Assembly (NCBI RefSeq): GCF_030063415.1
Contig: NZ_JASITA010000004.1
Span: 213,350 to 277,349 of the forward strand
Direction of reading: 5' to 3'
DNA length: 64,000 nucleotides
DNA from: Streptomyces sp. H27-C3
Lineage (GTDB): Bacteria > Actinomycetota > Actinomycetes > Streptomycetales > Streptomycetaceae
The translations under genes were made by a program, and so were the position numbers. Below are positions 1 to 9,887 of the stretch, piece by piece; the stretch's first letter is position 1, and each line of letters starts with the position of its first letter. A model generated the notes under the pieces. It saw only the letters and a program-made list of their open reading frames with translations. It ran no database searches and was not told where the DNA came from.

Positions 1-1452
<1,452 letters not shown>

Positions 1453-1548
1453 CGAGGCCCCCTTCTGACGTGCTGCGAGCAGCCGTCAACCGTACGCGAA
1501 GGGAGCCCCGGTCTGCACCTGTCAGAACCGGCGCAATGGATGGTTATG

Positions 1549-2304
1549 TCAGGCTTCGACCTCGACGAGCCGCTTCCCGTCGAACGTGCGCACCTCGAAG
1601 TGGTCGATGTCGTTACGGTCCATGGCCGCGCCGCCGTGGACATACAGCGGGCTCTTCGCGGCCTCGTTGGTGCTGTCCGGGATGCCGTAGCCCCACTTGG
1701 GGACGGCCCAGGTGGTCACCGTCTCCTCCTCGCCGCTCTTCGAGACGGCGATGAGGCTGCACTTCAGCGGGCCCTTCACATTTTTGAGCTCAAGGACCGT
1801 GTGAGTGCCCCAGCCCTTCTTCTCCAGACCGACGGTCGCGCTGACCTTCGTGGTGGCGTCGGTCGCGTCGACCTTCTCCTCCATGTGGTTGAAGAAGGCG
1901 TCCTCGGCGGGGCTGGTGGGGTGCGGTCCCGCGACGTTGTCGCGCCCGACGTCGTCGCCCGACGTCGTCACGATCGCGACCGTGGGACCGCCGACGACCA
2001 GCACGGCCGCGGCCGCCACCAGATACATCCCGCGTCGTTTCCGCCGGGCGCGTCCCGCCGCGACCTCACCGGTGAGCCGGTCGAGGAGCTGCGGGCTCGG
2101 CGGGGTGACACGTGCGGGTGGGCCCGGGTATTCGGCGAGCGCGGCGAACATCGGCTCCATGCCCGCGAACTCGTCCAGCTGAGAGGCGCAGAACTCGCAG
2201 CCCGCCAGATGCCTCTCGAAGGCGGTGGCGTCCGCGTCGTCCAGGATGCCCAGCACATATGCGCCGACGGCATCATGCTCGGAGTGCCGGTCCTGCGTGG
2301 TCAT
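1549..2304 (-). CDS. rsuA: Transmembrane ZAS-type anti-sigma factor (RsuA-like)
   Basis: The 251-residue protein begins with a zinc-associated anti-sigma domain: H32-x3-C36-x2-C39 is the classic HxxxCxxC motif. A basic stretch (RARRKRR, ~85-91) precedes a single hydrophobic segment at ~92-112, followed by a ~140-residue extracytoplasmic domain that I do not recognise. Its ATG overlaps the stop of the upstream sigma gene by 4 bases (ATGA), so the two are translationally coupled, as expected for a sigma factor and its membrane-tethered inhibitor. The rsuA name rests on recalled synteny with S. coelicolor sigU-rsuA next to a HelD-like gene, not on a search. Confidence 0.88.
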   Translation of the reverse strand: MTTQDRHSEHDAVGAYVLGILDDADATAFERHLAGCEFCASQLDEFAGMEPMFAALAEYPGPPARVTPPSPQLLDRLTGEVAAGRARRKRRGMYLVAAAAVLVVGGPTVAIVTTSGDDVGRDNVAGPHPTSPAEDAFFNHMEEKVDATDATTKVSATVGLEKKGWGTHTVLELKNVKGPLKCSLIAVSKSGEEETVTTWAVPKWGYGIPDSTNEAAKSPLYVHGGAAMDRNDIDHFEVRTFDGKRLVEVEA

Positions 2305-2888
2305 GCCGTCACCCCTCGTTCCTCAAGCGCCAGCTTCATCGAGCGCAATGCGTAGAAGACTCGGGATCTGACCGTCCCGCTGGGTATGCCGAGGACCTCG
2401 GCCGCCTCATTCACCGTACGTCCTCGGAAGTACGTCTCGACAAGTGCTTCCCGGTGAGCGGGGGTCAAATCATCGAGAGCGTCGGAGAGGGTCATCAGCC
2501 ACAGCGCTTTGTCGATCTCGTCCTCCGCGGGCATGACTTCCAGTGGCGACGGATCGACCTCCTGCGGCCGGGCCTGCCTGCTGCGGTGGGCGTCGATGAC
2601 GATGCGCCGGGCGACCGTCACCAGCCAGGGTCGTACGGAGCCGGTGGCCCGGTTGAGCTGTCCGGCGTTCTTCCACGCGCGGATGAGCGTCTCCTGCACC
2701 ACGTCCTCGGCACGCTGGCGGTCGCCGGCCACCAGGCGCAGTACGTAGGCGAGCAACGGTCCGGCATGTTCGCGATAAAGGGCACGCATCAGCTCCTCGT
2801 CGGGAGTCGGCCCTTCGGCGCGCGGTCCCACACTTCGATGTCGTGCCCTGGGCGGGCGGTCATCGGCCACGGCCGCATCCTTGCGCAC
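2301..2888 (-). CDS. sigU: ECF RNA polymerase sigma factor (SigU-like)
   Basis: This 195-residue protein has ECF sigma region 2 (about 33-100, core AEDVVQETLIRAWKN at 60-74, RPWLVTVARR at 86-95) and region 4 (about 138-185, helix-turn-helix VNEAAEVLGIPSGTVRSRV at 159-177). Regions 1.1 and 3 are absent, as in the group 4 family. The frame is open further upstream, but I place the start at GTG 2888 because AGGAGG sits 5 bases before it; the longer reading would overlap the neighbouring CGNR gene. The last codons overlap the anti-sigma start. It should direct transcription of its own operon and an envelope-related regulon when released by the downstream anti-sigma factor (family knowledge). Confidence 0.9.
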   Translation of the reverse strand: MRKDAAVADDRPPRARHRSVGPRAEGPTPDEELMRALYREHAGPLLAYVLRLVAGDRQRAEDVVQETLIRAWKNAGQLNRATGSVRPWLVTVARRIVIDAHRSRQARPQEVDPSPLEVMPAEDEIDKALWLMTLSDALDDLTPAHREALVETYFRGRTVNEAAEVLGIPSGTVRSRVFYALRSMKLALEERGVTA

Positions 2889-2954
2889 ACGAACCTCCTG
2901 GTCGAGACCCTGGCTGGCTCCCTCTCCCATCACTACGGGCCCGTGCGTCGATCC

Positions 2955-2985
2955 ACTCAAAACAATTTCAAGATCTTTTACGAAG
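2955..2985 (-). promoter_or_regulatory. AT-rich candidate promoter of the sigma/anti-sigma operon
   Basis: About 70-95 bases upstream of the sigma start there is an AT-rich island (CAATTTC, GATCTTTTACG) in otherwise GC-rich DNA. On the minus strand it carries GAAAT, and CGAC follows 14 bases later, roughly resembling a GGAAC/CGTC ECF promoter though with shorter spacing. Assignment is tentative. Confidence 0.25.
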
Positions 2986-2991
2986 CGGTGG

Positions 2992-3576
2992 TCAGGCCCG
3001 TGCCGCGACGGCCCGACGGCGGTGGCGCGCGACCCGCTCCCGGTTGCCGCACACCTCGCTGGAGCACCAGCGCCTGCGCCGCCCGCGGGAGGTGTCCAGG
3101 TACAGGCGGTGGCAGTTGTCGCCCTCGCACTGGCGCAGCCTGGCACGTGCCCCGGGGTCGGTCAGCAGATCCACGGTGTCCCGGGCGACGGCGGCCAGCA
3201 GCGCCGCGCACTCGGGGGCGCCACTGAGCACCCGGACGAGGGAGCCGTCCGCCGCGCGCACGGCCCGGATGCCGGGCGGCGGTTCGGCGGCGAGCGCGTT
3301 GACGTGGTCGAGGGCGCGCGGGGCGGTGCGTCCGCCGAGTTCGGCGCGTACCAACTCCGCGACGCAGGCGCGCGCTTCGGTGAACCGGCGCACCCACTGG
3401 GCGTCCACGGCGCCGAGCGCGGAGCCGGGGGGCACGAGGCCGGCGCCGACGAGCCATTCCCCGAGCCGCCCGCTGCCGTCGAGTTGCTCGTCCTGGGGCG
3501 CCGCGGTCGCCACCAGGTCCAGACAGAGCCGTCCGGAGTCGAACCGCAATGCGCAGGAGCCCGTGGCCGCCGTCAT
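2992..3576 (-). CDS. CGNR zinc-finger / ABATE-domain putative transcriptional regulator
   Basis: The 194-residue protein ends in a CGNR zinc finger: C150-x4-C155 and C171-x4-C176 followed by GNRERVARHRRR, which is rich in arginine and suited to nucleic-acid binding. The N-terminal ~140 residues resemble the ABATE (stress-induced regulator) domain that precedes CGNR fingers, including the RLCLDLVAT segment at 16-24. The start is ATG 3576; a longer open frame exists upstream but reads through non-conserved, arginine-rich out-of-context sequence and would run antisense-like into the nnaR region. The gene stands alone between the sigma operon and nnaR, same strand. Target genes are unknown. Confidence 0.8.
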   Translation of the reverse strand: MTAATGSCALRFDSGRLCLDLVATAAPQDEQLDGSGRLGEWLVGAGLVPPGSALGAVDAQWVRRFTEARACVAELVRAELGGRTAPRALDHVNALAAEPPPGIRAVRAADGSLVRVLSGAPECAALLAAVARDTVDLLTDPGARARLRQCEGDNCHRLYLDTSRGRRRRWCSSEVCGNRERVARHRRRAVAARA

Positions 3577-3679
3577 GCGCGTGTCACCGCCTCGGGGGTT
3601 ACCGGTGGGTGTCGTCCCACCCAGAGTGCCCGGCCGCGCCACAAGCCGGAACCCCTCCCACCGCTCCGCTTTCGGCCCC

Positions 3680-4858
3680 TCAGCCGGCTGAGTACTTCGT
3701 GCTGGCCCGCGTGTCGGCCTGGGTGTCCGCCGCCGGGTCGAGCGCCAGCCGGTAGCCGCGCTTGACGACGGTGTGGATGAGTTTGGGGACACCGAGGGAG
3801 ACACGCAGCCTGGCCATCGCCGTCTCGACGGCGTGCTCGTCCTTGCCGGATCCCGGCAGGGCGCGCAGCAGGTCCGCGCGGGAGACGACCCAGCCGGGGC
3901 GACGGGCCAGGGCCCGCAGCAGGGCCATGCCCGCGGGCGGCACGGGGCGCAGCTCACCGTCGAGCACCACGGCGTGGCCGCGGATCTCGAAGCTGTGGCC
4001 GGCGACGGGCAACGCACGGGCGCGGGCGGGCAGTTCGCGGCAGAGGGCCTGGACGAGCGGGCCGAGCCTGAAGCGCTCGGGCTGGACCGTGTCGATGGAG
4101 TGCGCCTGGAGCGGCAGCGCGGTGACCGGCCCCACGCAGACCACCAGGACGTCGTGCCGGAGGGCGGCGAGCACCTCGTCCAGCAGGCCCCGGTCCTCGG
4201 ACCGCGACAGCAGGGATGCGGCGGCCGGGGCGCTGGTGAAGGTCAGGGCGTCCAGGCCGCGCGCGACGGTCACATCGATGAGGCGGTCGAGCGGCGCGAT
4301 GTCCTGCGGCGGCATCCAGCGGTACACGGGAACGCCGACGACCTCGGCGCCCGCGTCGCGCAGCGCCTCGATGAAGCCCGGCAGGGGTTCGCCGTGCAGC
4401 TGGATAGCGATCCGGCGGCCCTCGACCCCCTGGGTCAGCAGCCGGTCGAGCACCTCGGCCATGGACTCCGAGGCCGGGGACCACTCCTCGGTGAGGCCCG
4501 CCGCGCGGACGGCGCCCTTGACCTTGGGCCCGCGGGCCAGGAGTTCGCTGTCGCGCAGCCGGCCGAGGAGGGCCTCGCCGACGCCCCAGCCCTCGGCCGC
4601 CGCCATCCACCCGCGAAAGCCGATCCCGGTCGTGGCGATCACCACGTCGGGCGCGGCGTCGATCAGCTCCTTCGTCGCGGCGAGCAGCTCGCTGTCGTCC
4701 TCGACCGGGACGATCCGCAGCGCCGGGGCGTGCAGGACGGCCGCGCCGCGCCGGGTCAGCAGCGCGCCCAGTTCCTCGGCGCGCCTCGCCGCCGTGACGC
4801 CGACGGTGAAGCCGGCGAGGGGCCCGTGGGCTTCGTGTTCTTCGGGTGTGGCGGACAT
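3680..4858 (-). CDS. nnaR: NnaR-like nitrate/nitrite assimilation regulator (HemD-like domain + winged helix)
   Basis: The 392-residue protein fuses an N-terminal uroporphyrinogen-III synthase (HemD)-like domain (~18-260; segments GFTVGVTAARRAEELGALL and TFTSAPAAASLL are recognisable) to a C-terminal OmpR-type winged helix (~285-375; VVSRADLLRALPG...VETAMARLRVSLG...VVKRGYRLAL). Such fusions include NnaR of S. coelicolor and mycobacteria, which activates nitrate/nitrite assimilation genes. Adjacency to narK and a GlnR site upstream support regulator rather than haem enzyme. ATG 4858 was chosen because the upstream extension in the same frame crosses the intergenic GlnR site. Whether the HemD fold retains catalytic or ligand-binding activity cannot be judged here. 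Confidence 0.85.
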   Translation of the reverse strand: MSATPEEHEAHGPLAGFTVGVTAARRAEELGALLTRRGAAVLHAPALRIVPVEDDSELLAATKELIDAAPDVVIATTGIGFRGWMAAAEGWGVGEALLGRLRDSELLARGPKVKGAVRAAGLTEEWSPASESMAEVLDRLLTQGVEGRRIAIQLHGEPLPGFIEALRDAGAEVVGVPVYRWMPPQDIAPLDRLIDVTVARGLDALTFTSAPAAASLLSRSEDRGLLDEVLAALRHDVLVVCVGPVTALPLQAHSIDTVQPERFRLGPLVQALCRELPARARALPVAGHSFEIRGHAVVLDGELRPVPPAGMALLRALARRPGWVVSRADLLRALPGSGKDEHAVETAMARLRVSLGVPKLIHTVVKRGYRLALDPAADTQADTRASTKYSAG

Positions 4859-4932
4859 TGGGGTACCCGACTCTCGTCCCGCTCTGCTGGTGGTGCGGAC
4901 AACCGAGCCTGCCAACAACACGTGACGGGCTC

Positions 4933-4959
4933 GGTTCCCCAGTATTTCCCACCCGTTAC
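4933..4959 (-). promoter_or_regulatory. GlnR box array upstream of nnaR
   Basis: On the minus strand GTAAC (4955-4959), six bases, GAAAT (4944-4948), six bases, GAACC (4933-4937). The first pair fits the GlnR consensus gTnAc-n6-GaAAc at 9 of 10 positions, and the third element continues the 11-base helical phase. It lies 75-101 bases upstream of the nnaR ATG. GlnR control of nnaR is known in S. coelicolor; here it is inferred from the motif. Confidence 0.75.
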
Positions 4960-4963
4960 GGAC

Positions 4964-4992
4964 CAAGGGGGTGTCCGCCGGACACCCCCTTG
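4964..4992 (-). terminator. Intrinsic-type hairpin after narK
   Basis: A perfect 13-bp stem (4964-4976 with 4980-4992) and a 3-base loop lie a few bases downstream of the narK stop. There is no U-tract, which is usual for streptomycete terminators. It also insulates nnaR. Confidence 0.75.
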
Positions 4993-4996
4993 TCCA

Positions 4997-6328
4997 TCAC
5001 ACCTCCGCATAGGTGAGCTGCGGCTTCGCCGGCACGTCGGCGGGCCGGCGAAGGTATACCGCCCAGGTGACGGCGAAGCACGCGGCGTAGAAGGCGAGGA
5101 AGCAGCCGAAGGCCGCTGTGCCGGTCCCCGCGCTCTGGAAGGACTGCCGGAAGGCGAGGTTGATGCCGAGCCCGCCGAGCGCGCCCACGGCCCCGATGAG
5201 CCCCATGGAGGCCCCGGAGAGCCGCCGCCCGTACGCCGCGGCCGCCTCGCCCGTCATGCCCTGCGCGAGCGCCTTGGCCTGGAAGATCGCGGGGATCATC
5301 TTGTACGTCGAGCCGTTGCCGAGCCCGGTCAGGACGAACAGCGCGGTGAAGCCGGCCAGGAACACCGGCAGCGACTCCGTCATGGACGCGTAGACGACGA
5401 CGGAGGTCGCGCCCGCCATCGCGGCGAAGTTCCACAGGGTGATGCGGGCGCCGCCGTAGCGGTCGGCGAGCATGCCGCCGACGGGCCTGATCAGTGAGCC
5501 GAGCAGCGGCCCGACGAAGGTGAGCGAGGCGGCCTGGAGCGGGGTGCGGCCGAACTGGGTCTGGAGGACCAGGCCGAAGGCGAAGCTGTAGCCGATGAAG
5601 GAGCCGAAGGTACCGACGTACAGGAACGCCATGATCCAGGTGTGCGGATCGCGGGCGGCGGCCTTCGCGGCCCCGGCGTCGTTGCGTACGGGCGCCAGAT
5701 TGTCCATCCGCAGCGCGGCGCACCCGGCCGCGACCAGGATCAGCGGCAGATAGAGACCGAGCAGGATCCGGGGATGGCCTGCCCCGGCCACGCCGATGAC
5801 CAGCAGCCCGACGAGCTGCACGACGGGTACGCCGATGTTGCCGCCGCCCGCGTTGAGGCCGAGCGCCCAGCCCTTCTTGCGCAGCGGGAAGAAGGAGTTG
5901 ATGTTGGTCATGGAGGACGCGAAGTTGCCGCCGCCGACCCCGGTGAGGGCCGCGACCAGCAGGAAGGTGCTGTACGAGGTTCCCGGCTCCATCACCGCGT
6001 ACGCCGCCCCGGTCGGCAGCAGCAGCAACAGGGCGCTGAAGACGGTCCAGTTGCGTCCGCCGAAGCGGGCGACGGCGAAGGTGTACGGGACCCGGACGAC
6101 GGCGCCGACCAGGGTGGCCGTGCCGATCAGGAAGAACTTCCCGGCCGGGTCGACGCCGTACTCGGGCCCCATGAAGAGCACCATCACCGACCACAGGGTC
6201 CAGATGGAGAACCCGATGTGCTCGGAGAGCACGGAGTAGAGCAGATTGCGCCGGGCGATCCGCTCTCCCGTGTTCCGCCAGAAGGTGTCGTCCTCCGGAT
6301 CCCACTCTTCGATCCACCGGCCTGCCAT
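4997..6328 (-). CDS. narK: NarK-family nitrate/nitrite MFS transporter
   Basis: The 443-residue protein has about 12 hydrophobic segments and the nitrate/nitrite porter signatures: a glycine-rich GVGGGNFASSMTNINSFFP block (~129-147) and GLGNGSTYKMIP (~333-344), plus the MFS loop GGMLADRYGGARI (~281-293). It would move nitrate and/or nitrite across the cytoplasmic membrane. ATG 6328 is preceded by GGAGGCG about 8 bases upstream. It sits upstream of nnaR on the same strand, separated from it by a strong hairpin, so the two probably have separate promoters, each with its own GlnR site. Direction of transport (import, export or antiport) is not deducible from sequence. Confidence 0.9.
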   Translation of the reverse strand: MAGRWIEEWDPEDDTFWRNTGERIARRNLLYSVLSEHIGFSIWTLWSVMVLFMGPEYGVDPAGKFFLIGTATLVGAVVRVPYTFAVARFGGRNWTVFSALLLLLPTGAAYAVMEPGTSYSTFLLVAALTGVGGGNFASSMTNINSFFPLRKKGWALGLNAGGGNIGVPVVQLVGLLVIGVAGAGHPRILLGLYLPLILVAAGCAALRMDNLAPVRNDAGAAKAAARDPHTWIMAFLYVGTFGSFIGYSFAFGLVLQTQFGRTPLQAASLTFVGPLLGSLIRPVGGMLADRYGGARITLWNFAAMAGATSVVVYASMTESLPVFLAGFTALFVLTGLGNGSTYKMIPAIFQAKALAQGMTGEAAAAYGRRLSGASMGLIGAVGALGGLGINLAFRQSFQSAGTGTAAFGCFLAFYAACFAVTWAVYLRRPADVPAKPQLTYAEV

Positions 6329-6399
6329 GACGCGCCTCCACGGGTATCGGGTCGTGGGAGTGACGCTAGGGACGGCGGATTTCAGGCCCGTGGCCGCAG

Positions 6400-6415
6400 G
6401 TGACCGGGGCGAAAC
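6400..6415 (+). promoter_or_regulatory. Perfect GlnR box upstream of narK
   Basis: GTGAC-CGGGGC-GAAAC matches gTnAc-n6-GaAAc at all ten fixed positions. It lies 72-87 bases upstream of the narK ATG, oriented opposite to the gene, in the 105-base gap between the acyltransferase gene and narK. It is the obvious candidate for nitrogen control of narK. Confidence 0.75.
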
Positions 6416-6433
6416 CTTGCTCTCACCCGGCGG

Positions 6434-7681
6434 TCAGCGCCGGTGTGAGCGCGCACGCGCGCGGTCCGTCCGGCCGCGCTTGCGGCCGTCCGGCCACAGC
6501 CGCGGCCCGCGTTGGGCCGCGACGTCTTCCAGCCACCCCACCGCGACGATCATCAGGGCGATCAGCGGCCAGACGGTGATCACCATCAGCACCGTGTACC
6601 AGTCCTCGATCAGGGGGGAGTACGTCGGGTCGACGCCCGGGATCTCGAAGAGGAGATCTATGACGGAGATCGTCGCCAGTATCAGCAGGTTGTGCCAGAG
6701 GTAGATCGTCACCGCGCGGTTGTTGGCGAGGGTGATCAGCGGGTCGAACCTGGCGAGCCTGCGCGGGAGTTCCTGCCAGGACGGGGAGTACTGGAGGAGG
6801 ATCACGCAGAATCCGAACGACCAGGCGGCCTGGGCGAGCGGGATGTCGTTGAGGTCCCAGCCGTCCACGGTGAGATGCCCCGAGGCCCACCACAGGCCGA
6901 AGGCCATCACCATCGCGGACACCGACACCGTGAGGTAGCGCGGGACCTTCTGGAACATGCCGTCGTGGTGGGCGAAGCCGAGGATCCAGCAGGAGCCGTA
7001 GACCGCGAAGTCACCGATGGCATTGCCGGCTTCACCGGGGATCGTCACCAGTCCGGTGCCGATGACCGCGGTGGCCCCGAGCGGGGCGAGCAGCGTCACC
7101 CACGGCAGCCTGCGGAACGCCCACAGCAGCACGGGCGAGGCGATGACGAACCACAGATAGGTGCGGATGTACCAGAGCGGCCCGACGGCCTGACCCGCCC
7201 AGGTGGATTCGAACACGCCGGCCTGGTCGCCGCTGTGCCAGGGGTACGGCGGGGCGCCGACCGGGAAGATGAAGTTGGCCAGCTTCAGGAACCACCAGAC
7301 CCCCTCCTCCTTCACCGGCTCCCAGCCGAGGTAGAACATCATCGGCAGCACGACGACGCCGAAGGCCCACATGGGCGGCAGCAGCCGCCGGATCCGGCCG
7401 CGGATGACGCCGGCGGCGGGCCGCTTGAGCGAGCGCGCCATCAGTGAGCCGGCGAGCGCGAACATCACGCCCATGGACGGGAAGAGCAGCGTCAGCCAGG
7501 CCCAGCCGAAGACGTGGTAGACGACGACGCGCAGCAGCGCGACGGCGCGCAGCACGTCGAGGTAGCGGTCCCGGCCGGGACGGGCCGGGGCCGCCGGGGC
7601 GCCGACGGCCCCGGGCGGCGCGGCGAGCGTGCCGGTCGTACCGGGTGGCTGCGTGGAGGCAGGGGAAAAGCCGGGGGTCAT
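6434..7681 (-). CDS. Membrane acyltransferase (acyltransferase-3 family) of the mat exopolysaccharide operon
   Basis: The 415-residue protein starts with a Pro/Ala-rich ~35-residue cytoplasmic tail, then RYLDVLRAVALLRVVVYHVFGW (~38-59), the hallmark first helix of acyltransferase-3 proteins with the catalytic-type histidine (YH), followed by about ten hydrophobic segments and a basic tail. The family O-acylates glycans or lipids in the membrane. Its ATG overlaps the matB stop (ATGA), so it is cotranslated with matB and probably decorates the MatAB polysaccharide (inference; S. coelicolor MatAB makes a poly-beta-1,6-N-acetylglucosamine-like glue). The long open frame extending upstream to 8161 lies inside matB and is rejected as the start. 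Confidence 0.8.
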   Translation of the reverse strand: MTPGFSPASTQPPGTTGTLAAPPGAVGAPAAPARPGRDRYLDVLRAVALLRVVVYHVFGWAWLTLLFPSMGVMFALAGSLMARSLKRPAAGVIRGRIRRLLPPMWAFGVVVLPMMFYLGWEPVKEEGVWWFLKLANFIFPVGAPPYPWHSGDQAGVFESTWAGQAVGPLWYIRTYLWFVIASPVLLWAFRRLPWVTLLAPLGATAVIGTGLVTIPGEAGNAIGDFAVYGSCWILGFAHHDGMFQKVPRYLTVSVSAMVMAFGLWWASGHLTVDGWDLNDIPLAQAAWSFGFCVILLQYSPSWQELPRRLARFDPLITLANNRAVTIYLWHNLLILATISVIDLLFEIPGVDPTYSPLIEDWYTVLMVITVWPLIALMIVAVGWLEDVAAQRGPRLWPDGRKRGRTDRARARSHRR

Positions 7682-9882
7682 GCGACGGGCCTCTTCTCGG
7701 TCCTGCGCTGCCGCTGGCTCGGAATGGAGCCGGGTGCCTCGACCACACCGGTACGGCGCAGCTTCTGCCAGCGCAGCCGGCCGCCGGTCAGCGCGGTGAT
7801 CCAGGACTGGAGCAGGACGACGTACATCAACTGGCGGTAGAGGATCTGCTGGAGCGGCAGCGAGATCAGGTGGATCATGCGCTCGCGGTCGAGCCTGAAG
7901 GCGTAAGCGGCGCAGACGGCCTGCACGGCGAGGACGCCGAGCCAGGCCACGACGGTCTGCTGGGTGGGGCCGAAGACCAGTCCGTACAGCAGGAATACGT
8001 CGATGAGCGGGGCCAGCAGCGGGAAGAGCACCATGAAGAGCGAGACCAGCGGCAGGCCGACCCGTCCGAAGCGTCCCGACGGGCCGCGTTCGACGACGGC
8101 GCGGCGGTGCTTCCAGAGCGCCTGCATGGTGCCGTAGCTCCAGCGGTAGCGCTGGGACCACAACTGCTGCACGGTCTCCGGTGCCTCGGTCCAGGCGCGG
8201 GCCTTCTCCGCGTAGACGACGCGCCAGCCGTCGCGGTGCAGGGCCATGGTGACGTCGGTGTCCTCGGCGAGGGTGTCCTCGCTCATGCCGCCGAAGCGCT
8301 GCAGGGCGTCGGCCCGGAACGCGCCGACCGCGCCGGGGATCGTCGGCATGCAGCCGAGCAGGTCGTACATGCGGCGGTCGAGGTTGAAGCCCATCACGTA
8401 CTCGATGTGCTGCCAGGCGCCGATCAGGGAGTCGCGGTTGCCGACCTTGGCGTTGCCCGCGACCGCGCCGACCCGTGGGTCGCCGAACGGCTGGACCAGC
8501 TCGCGGACGGTGGCCGGCTCGAAGACGGTGTCGCCGTCCATCATCACGACGATGTCGTAACGGGCGTGCGCGAGACCGTTGTTGAGTGCGGCGGGTTTGC
8601 CGGAGTTCGGCTGGCGTACGACGCGTACGTTCGGCAGGCCCAGCCCCTCGACGATGTCGGCGGTGCCGTCCGAGGAGCCGTCATCGATGACGATGACCTC
8701 GATGGGGTGCTCGCCGGCCATCAGTGAGCGCACCGTGTTGGCGATGCATTCGCGCTCGTTGTACGCCGGGACCAGCACCGAAACCGGCCGGGTGACCGGC
8801 GGACCCCAGCTGAAGTCGCGCCTGCGGACCTTGCGGGCGTGCAGGAAGGACAGCAGGAGCATCATGCCGAAGCGGGCCATGACCAGCACGCCGATGACGG
8901 CCAGGCCGATGACGAGCACGCCGGTGGTCGTCTCGGAGACGCCCACGGCGTAGACCCACGCCTTGCCCTTCCACAGCTCGGGGCCGGTGACCGGGGTGTG
9001 CGCCGAGCGGGCGCCGAGTGCCCCCGTCAGGTGGGTGAAGGTGTAGCCGCGCTCCTGCATCGCGGGCAGGAAGCGGTCGAGGGCCGCGACGGTCTGCGAG
9101 CGGTCGCCGCCGGAGTCGTGCATGAGCACGATCGAGCCCTCGGTGCCCTTGGGTGTGGCGCGCTCGATGATCGCCTCGACGCCGGGGCGCTTCCAGTCCT
9201 CGCTGTCGGTGTTGTTGAACGCCGTGATGTAGCCGCGGCTGCCGATGTACTGGGTGACCGGCCAGGACTTGTCGTCGAGGGCGTCTGAGAACGAGGAGTA
9301 GGGCGGCCGGAAGAGGGAGGTGCGGATGTCGGCGGCGCCCGCGATGGCCAGCTGGTTCTGGGTGAGCTCCCAGTCGATGCGGGACTTCGACTGGTAGGAG
9401 AGATCGGGGTGGTTGAAGGTGTGCAGCCCGACCTCGTGGCCCTCCCGCACCATGCGCTCGACCAGGCCGGGGTGGCGCGAGGCCATGGTGCCGGTGACGA
9501 AGAAGACGCCGTGCGCCTTGTACTGCTTGAGCTTGTCGAGGACCTTGGGCGTCCACTTCGGGTCGGGCCCGTCATCGAAGGTCAGCACGAGCTGGCGCGC
9601 GGGGATGCTCAGCGCCTTGGGCGCCTTCGCGTTGCGCGCGTCGATGACCGGGCCGCCCGCGAGGATGTTCTCGGGGACCTGGCCGACGGGCGCCGGGGGG
9701 CGGACCCGGTGGTCGGCGAGGATCTCGCTGTGTACGTAGCCGCGCAGCATCAGCATCGCGAGCAACGCGACCAGGAGGAGCGAGGGCAGCAGATACCGCA
9801 TGGGGATGGGGCGCCGTACGGTGCGCCGGGTGCGACGGGCGCGGGTGGCGCGCCTGCCCTGGGGAGCGCCCTGGGTTGCCAT
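7678..9882 (-). CDS. matB: MatB-like bifunctional polysaccharide deacetylase / GT2 polysaccharide synthase
   Basis: The 734-residue protein has a basic N-terminus, one membrane helix (~29-47), a NodB-type deacetylase domain (~95-290; TFDDGPD at 101-107 and HTFNHPD with His154/His158 as metal ligands), a second hydrophobic region (~325-350), then a family 2 glycosyltransferase (SVLVPAYNE, IDDGSSDGT, MDGDT, EDTD, QRYRW) and C-terminal membrane segments. This layout combines PgaB- and PgaC-like functions and matches MatB, required with MatA for poly-N-acetylglucosamine production, hyphal aggregation and adhesion in S. coelicolor/lividans. All catalytic motifs look intact. It follows matA by 5 bases and overlaps the acyltransferase gene. 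Confidence 0.9.
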   Translation of the reverse strand: MATQGAPQGRRATRARRTRRTVRRPIPMRYLLPSLLLVALLAMLMLRGYVHSEILADHRVRPPAPVGQVPENILAGGPVIDARNAKAPKALSIPARQLVLTFDDGPDPKWTPKVLDKLKQYKAHGVFFVTGTMASRHPGLVERMVREGHEVGLHTFNHPDLSYQSKSRIDWELTQNQLAIAGAADIRTSLFRPPYSSFSDALDDKSWPVTQYIGSRGYITAFNNTDSEDWKRPGVEAIIERATPKGTEGSIVLMHDSGGDRSQTVAALDRFLPAMQERGYTFTHLTGALGARSAHTPVTGPELWKGKAWVYAVGVSETTTGVLVIGLAVIGVLVMARFGMMLLLSFLHARKVRRRDFSWGPPVTRPVSVLVPAYNERECIANTVRSLMAGEHPIEVIVIDDGSSDGTADIVEGLGLPNVRVVRQPNSGKPAALNNGLAHARYDIVVMMDGDTVFEPATVRELVQPFGDPRVGAVAGNAKVGNRDSLIGAWQHIEYVMGFNLDRRMYDLLGCMPTIPGAVGAFRADALQRFGGMSEDTLAEDTDVTMALHRDGWRVVYAEKARAWTEAPETVQQLWSQRYRWSYGTMQALWKHRRAVVERGPSGRFGRVGLPLVSLFMVLFPLLAPLIDVFLLYGLVFGPTQQTVVAWLGVLAVQAVCAAYAFRLDRERMIHLISLPLQQILYRQLMYVVLLQSWITALTGGRLRWQKLRRTGVVEAPGSIPSQRQRRTEKRPVA

Positions 9883-9887
9883 TTCTG

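Noticed and set aside
1453..1548. Rifamycin-associated element upstream of the HelD/HelR gene
   Set aside because: No 19-bp inverted repeat of that type is visible in the gap, so I do not claim rifamycin induction.
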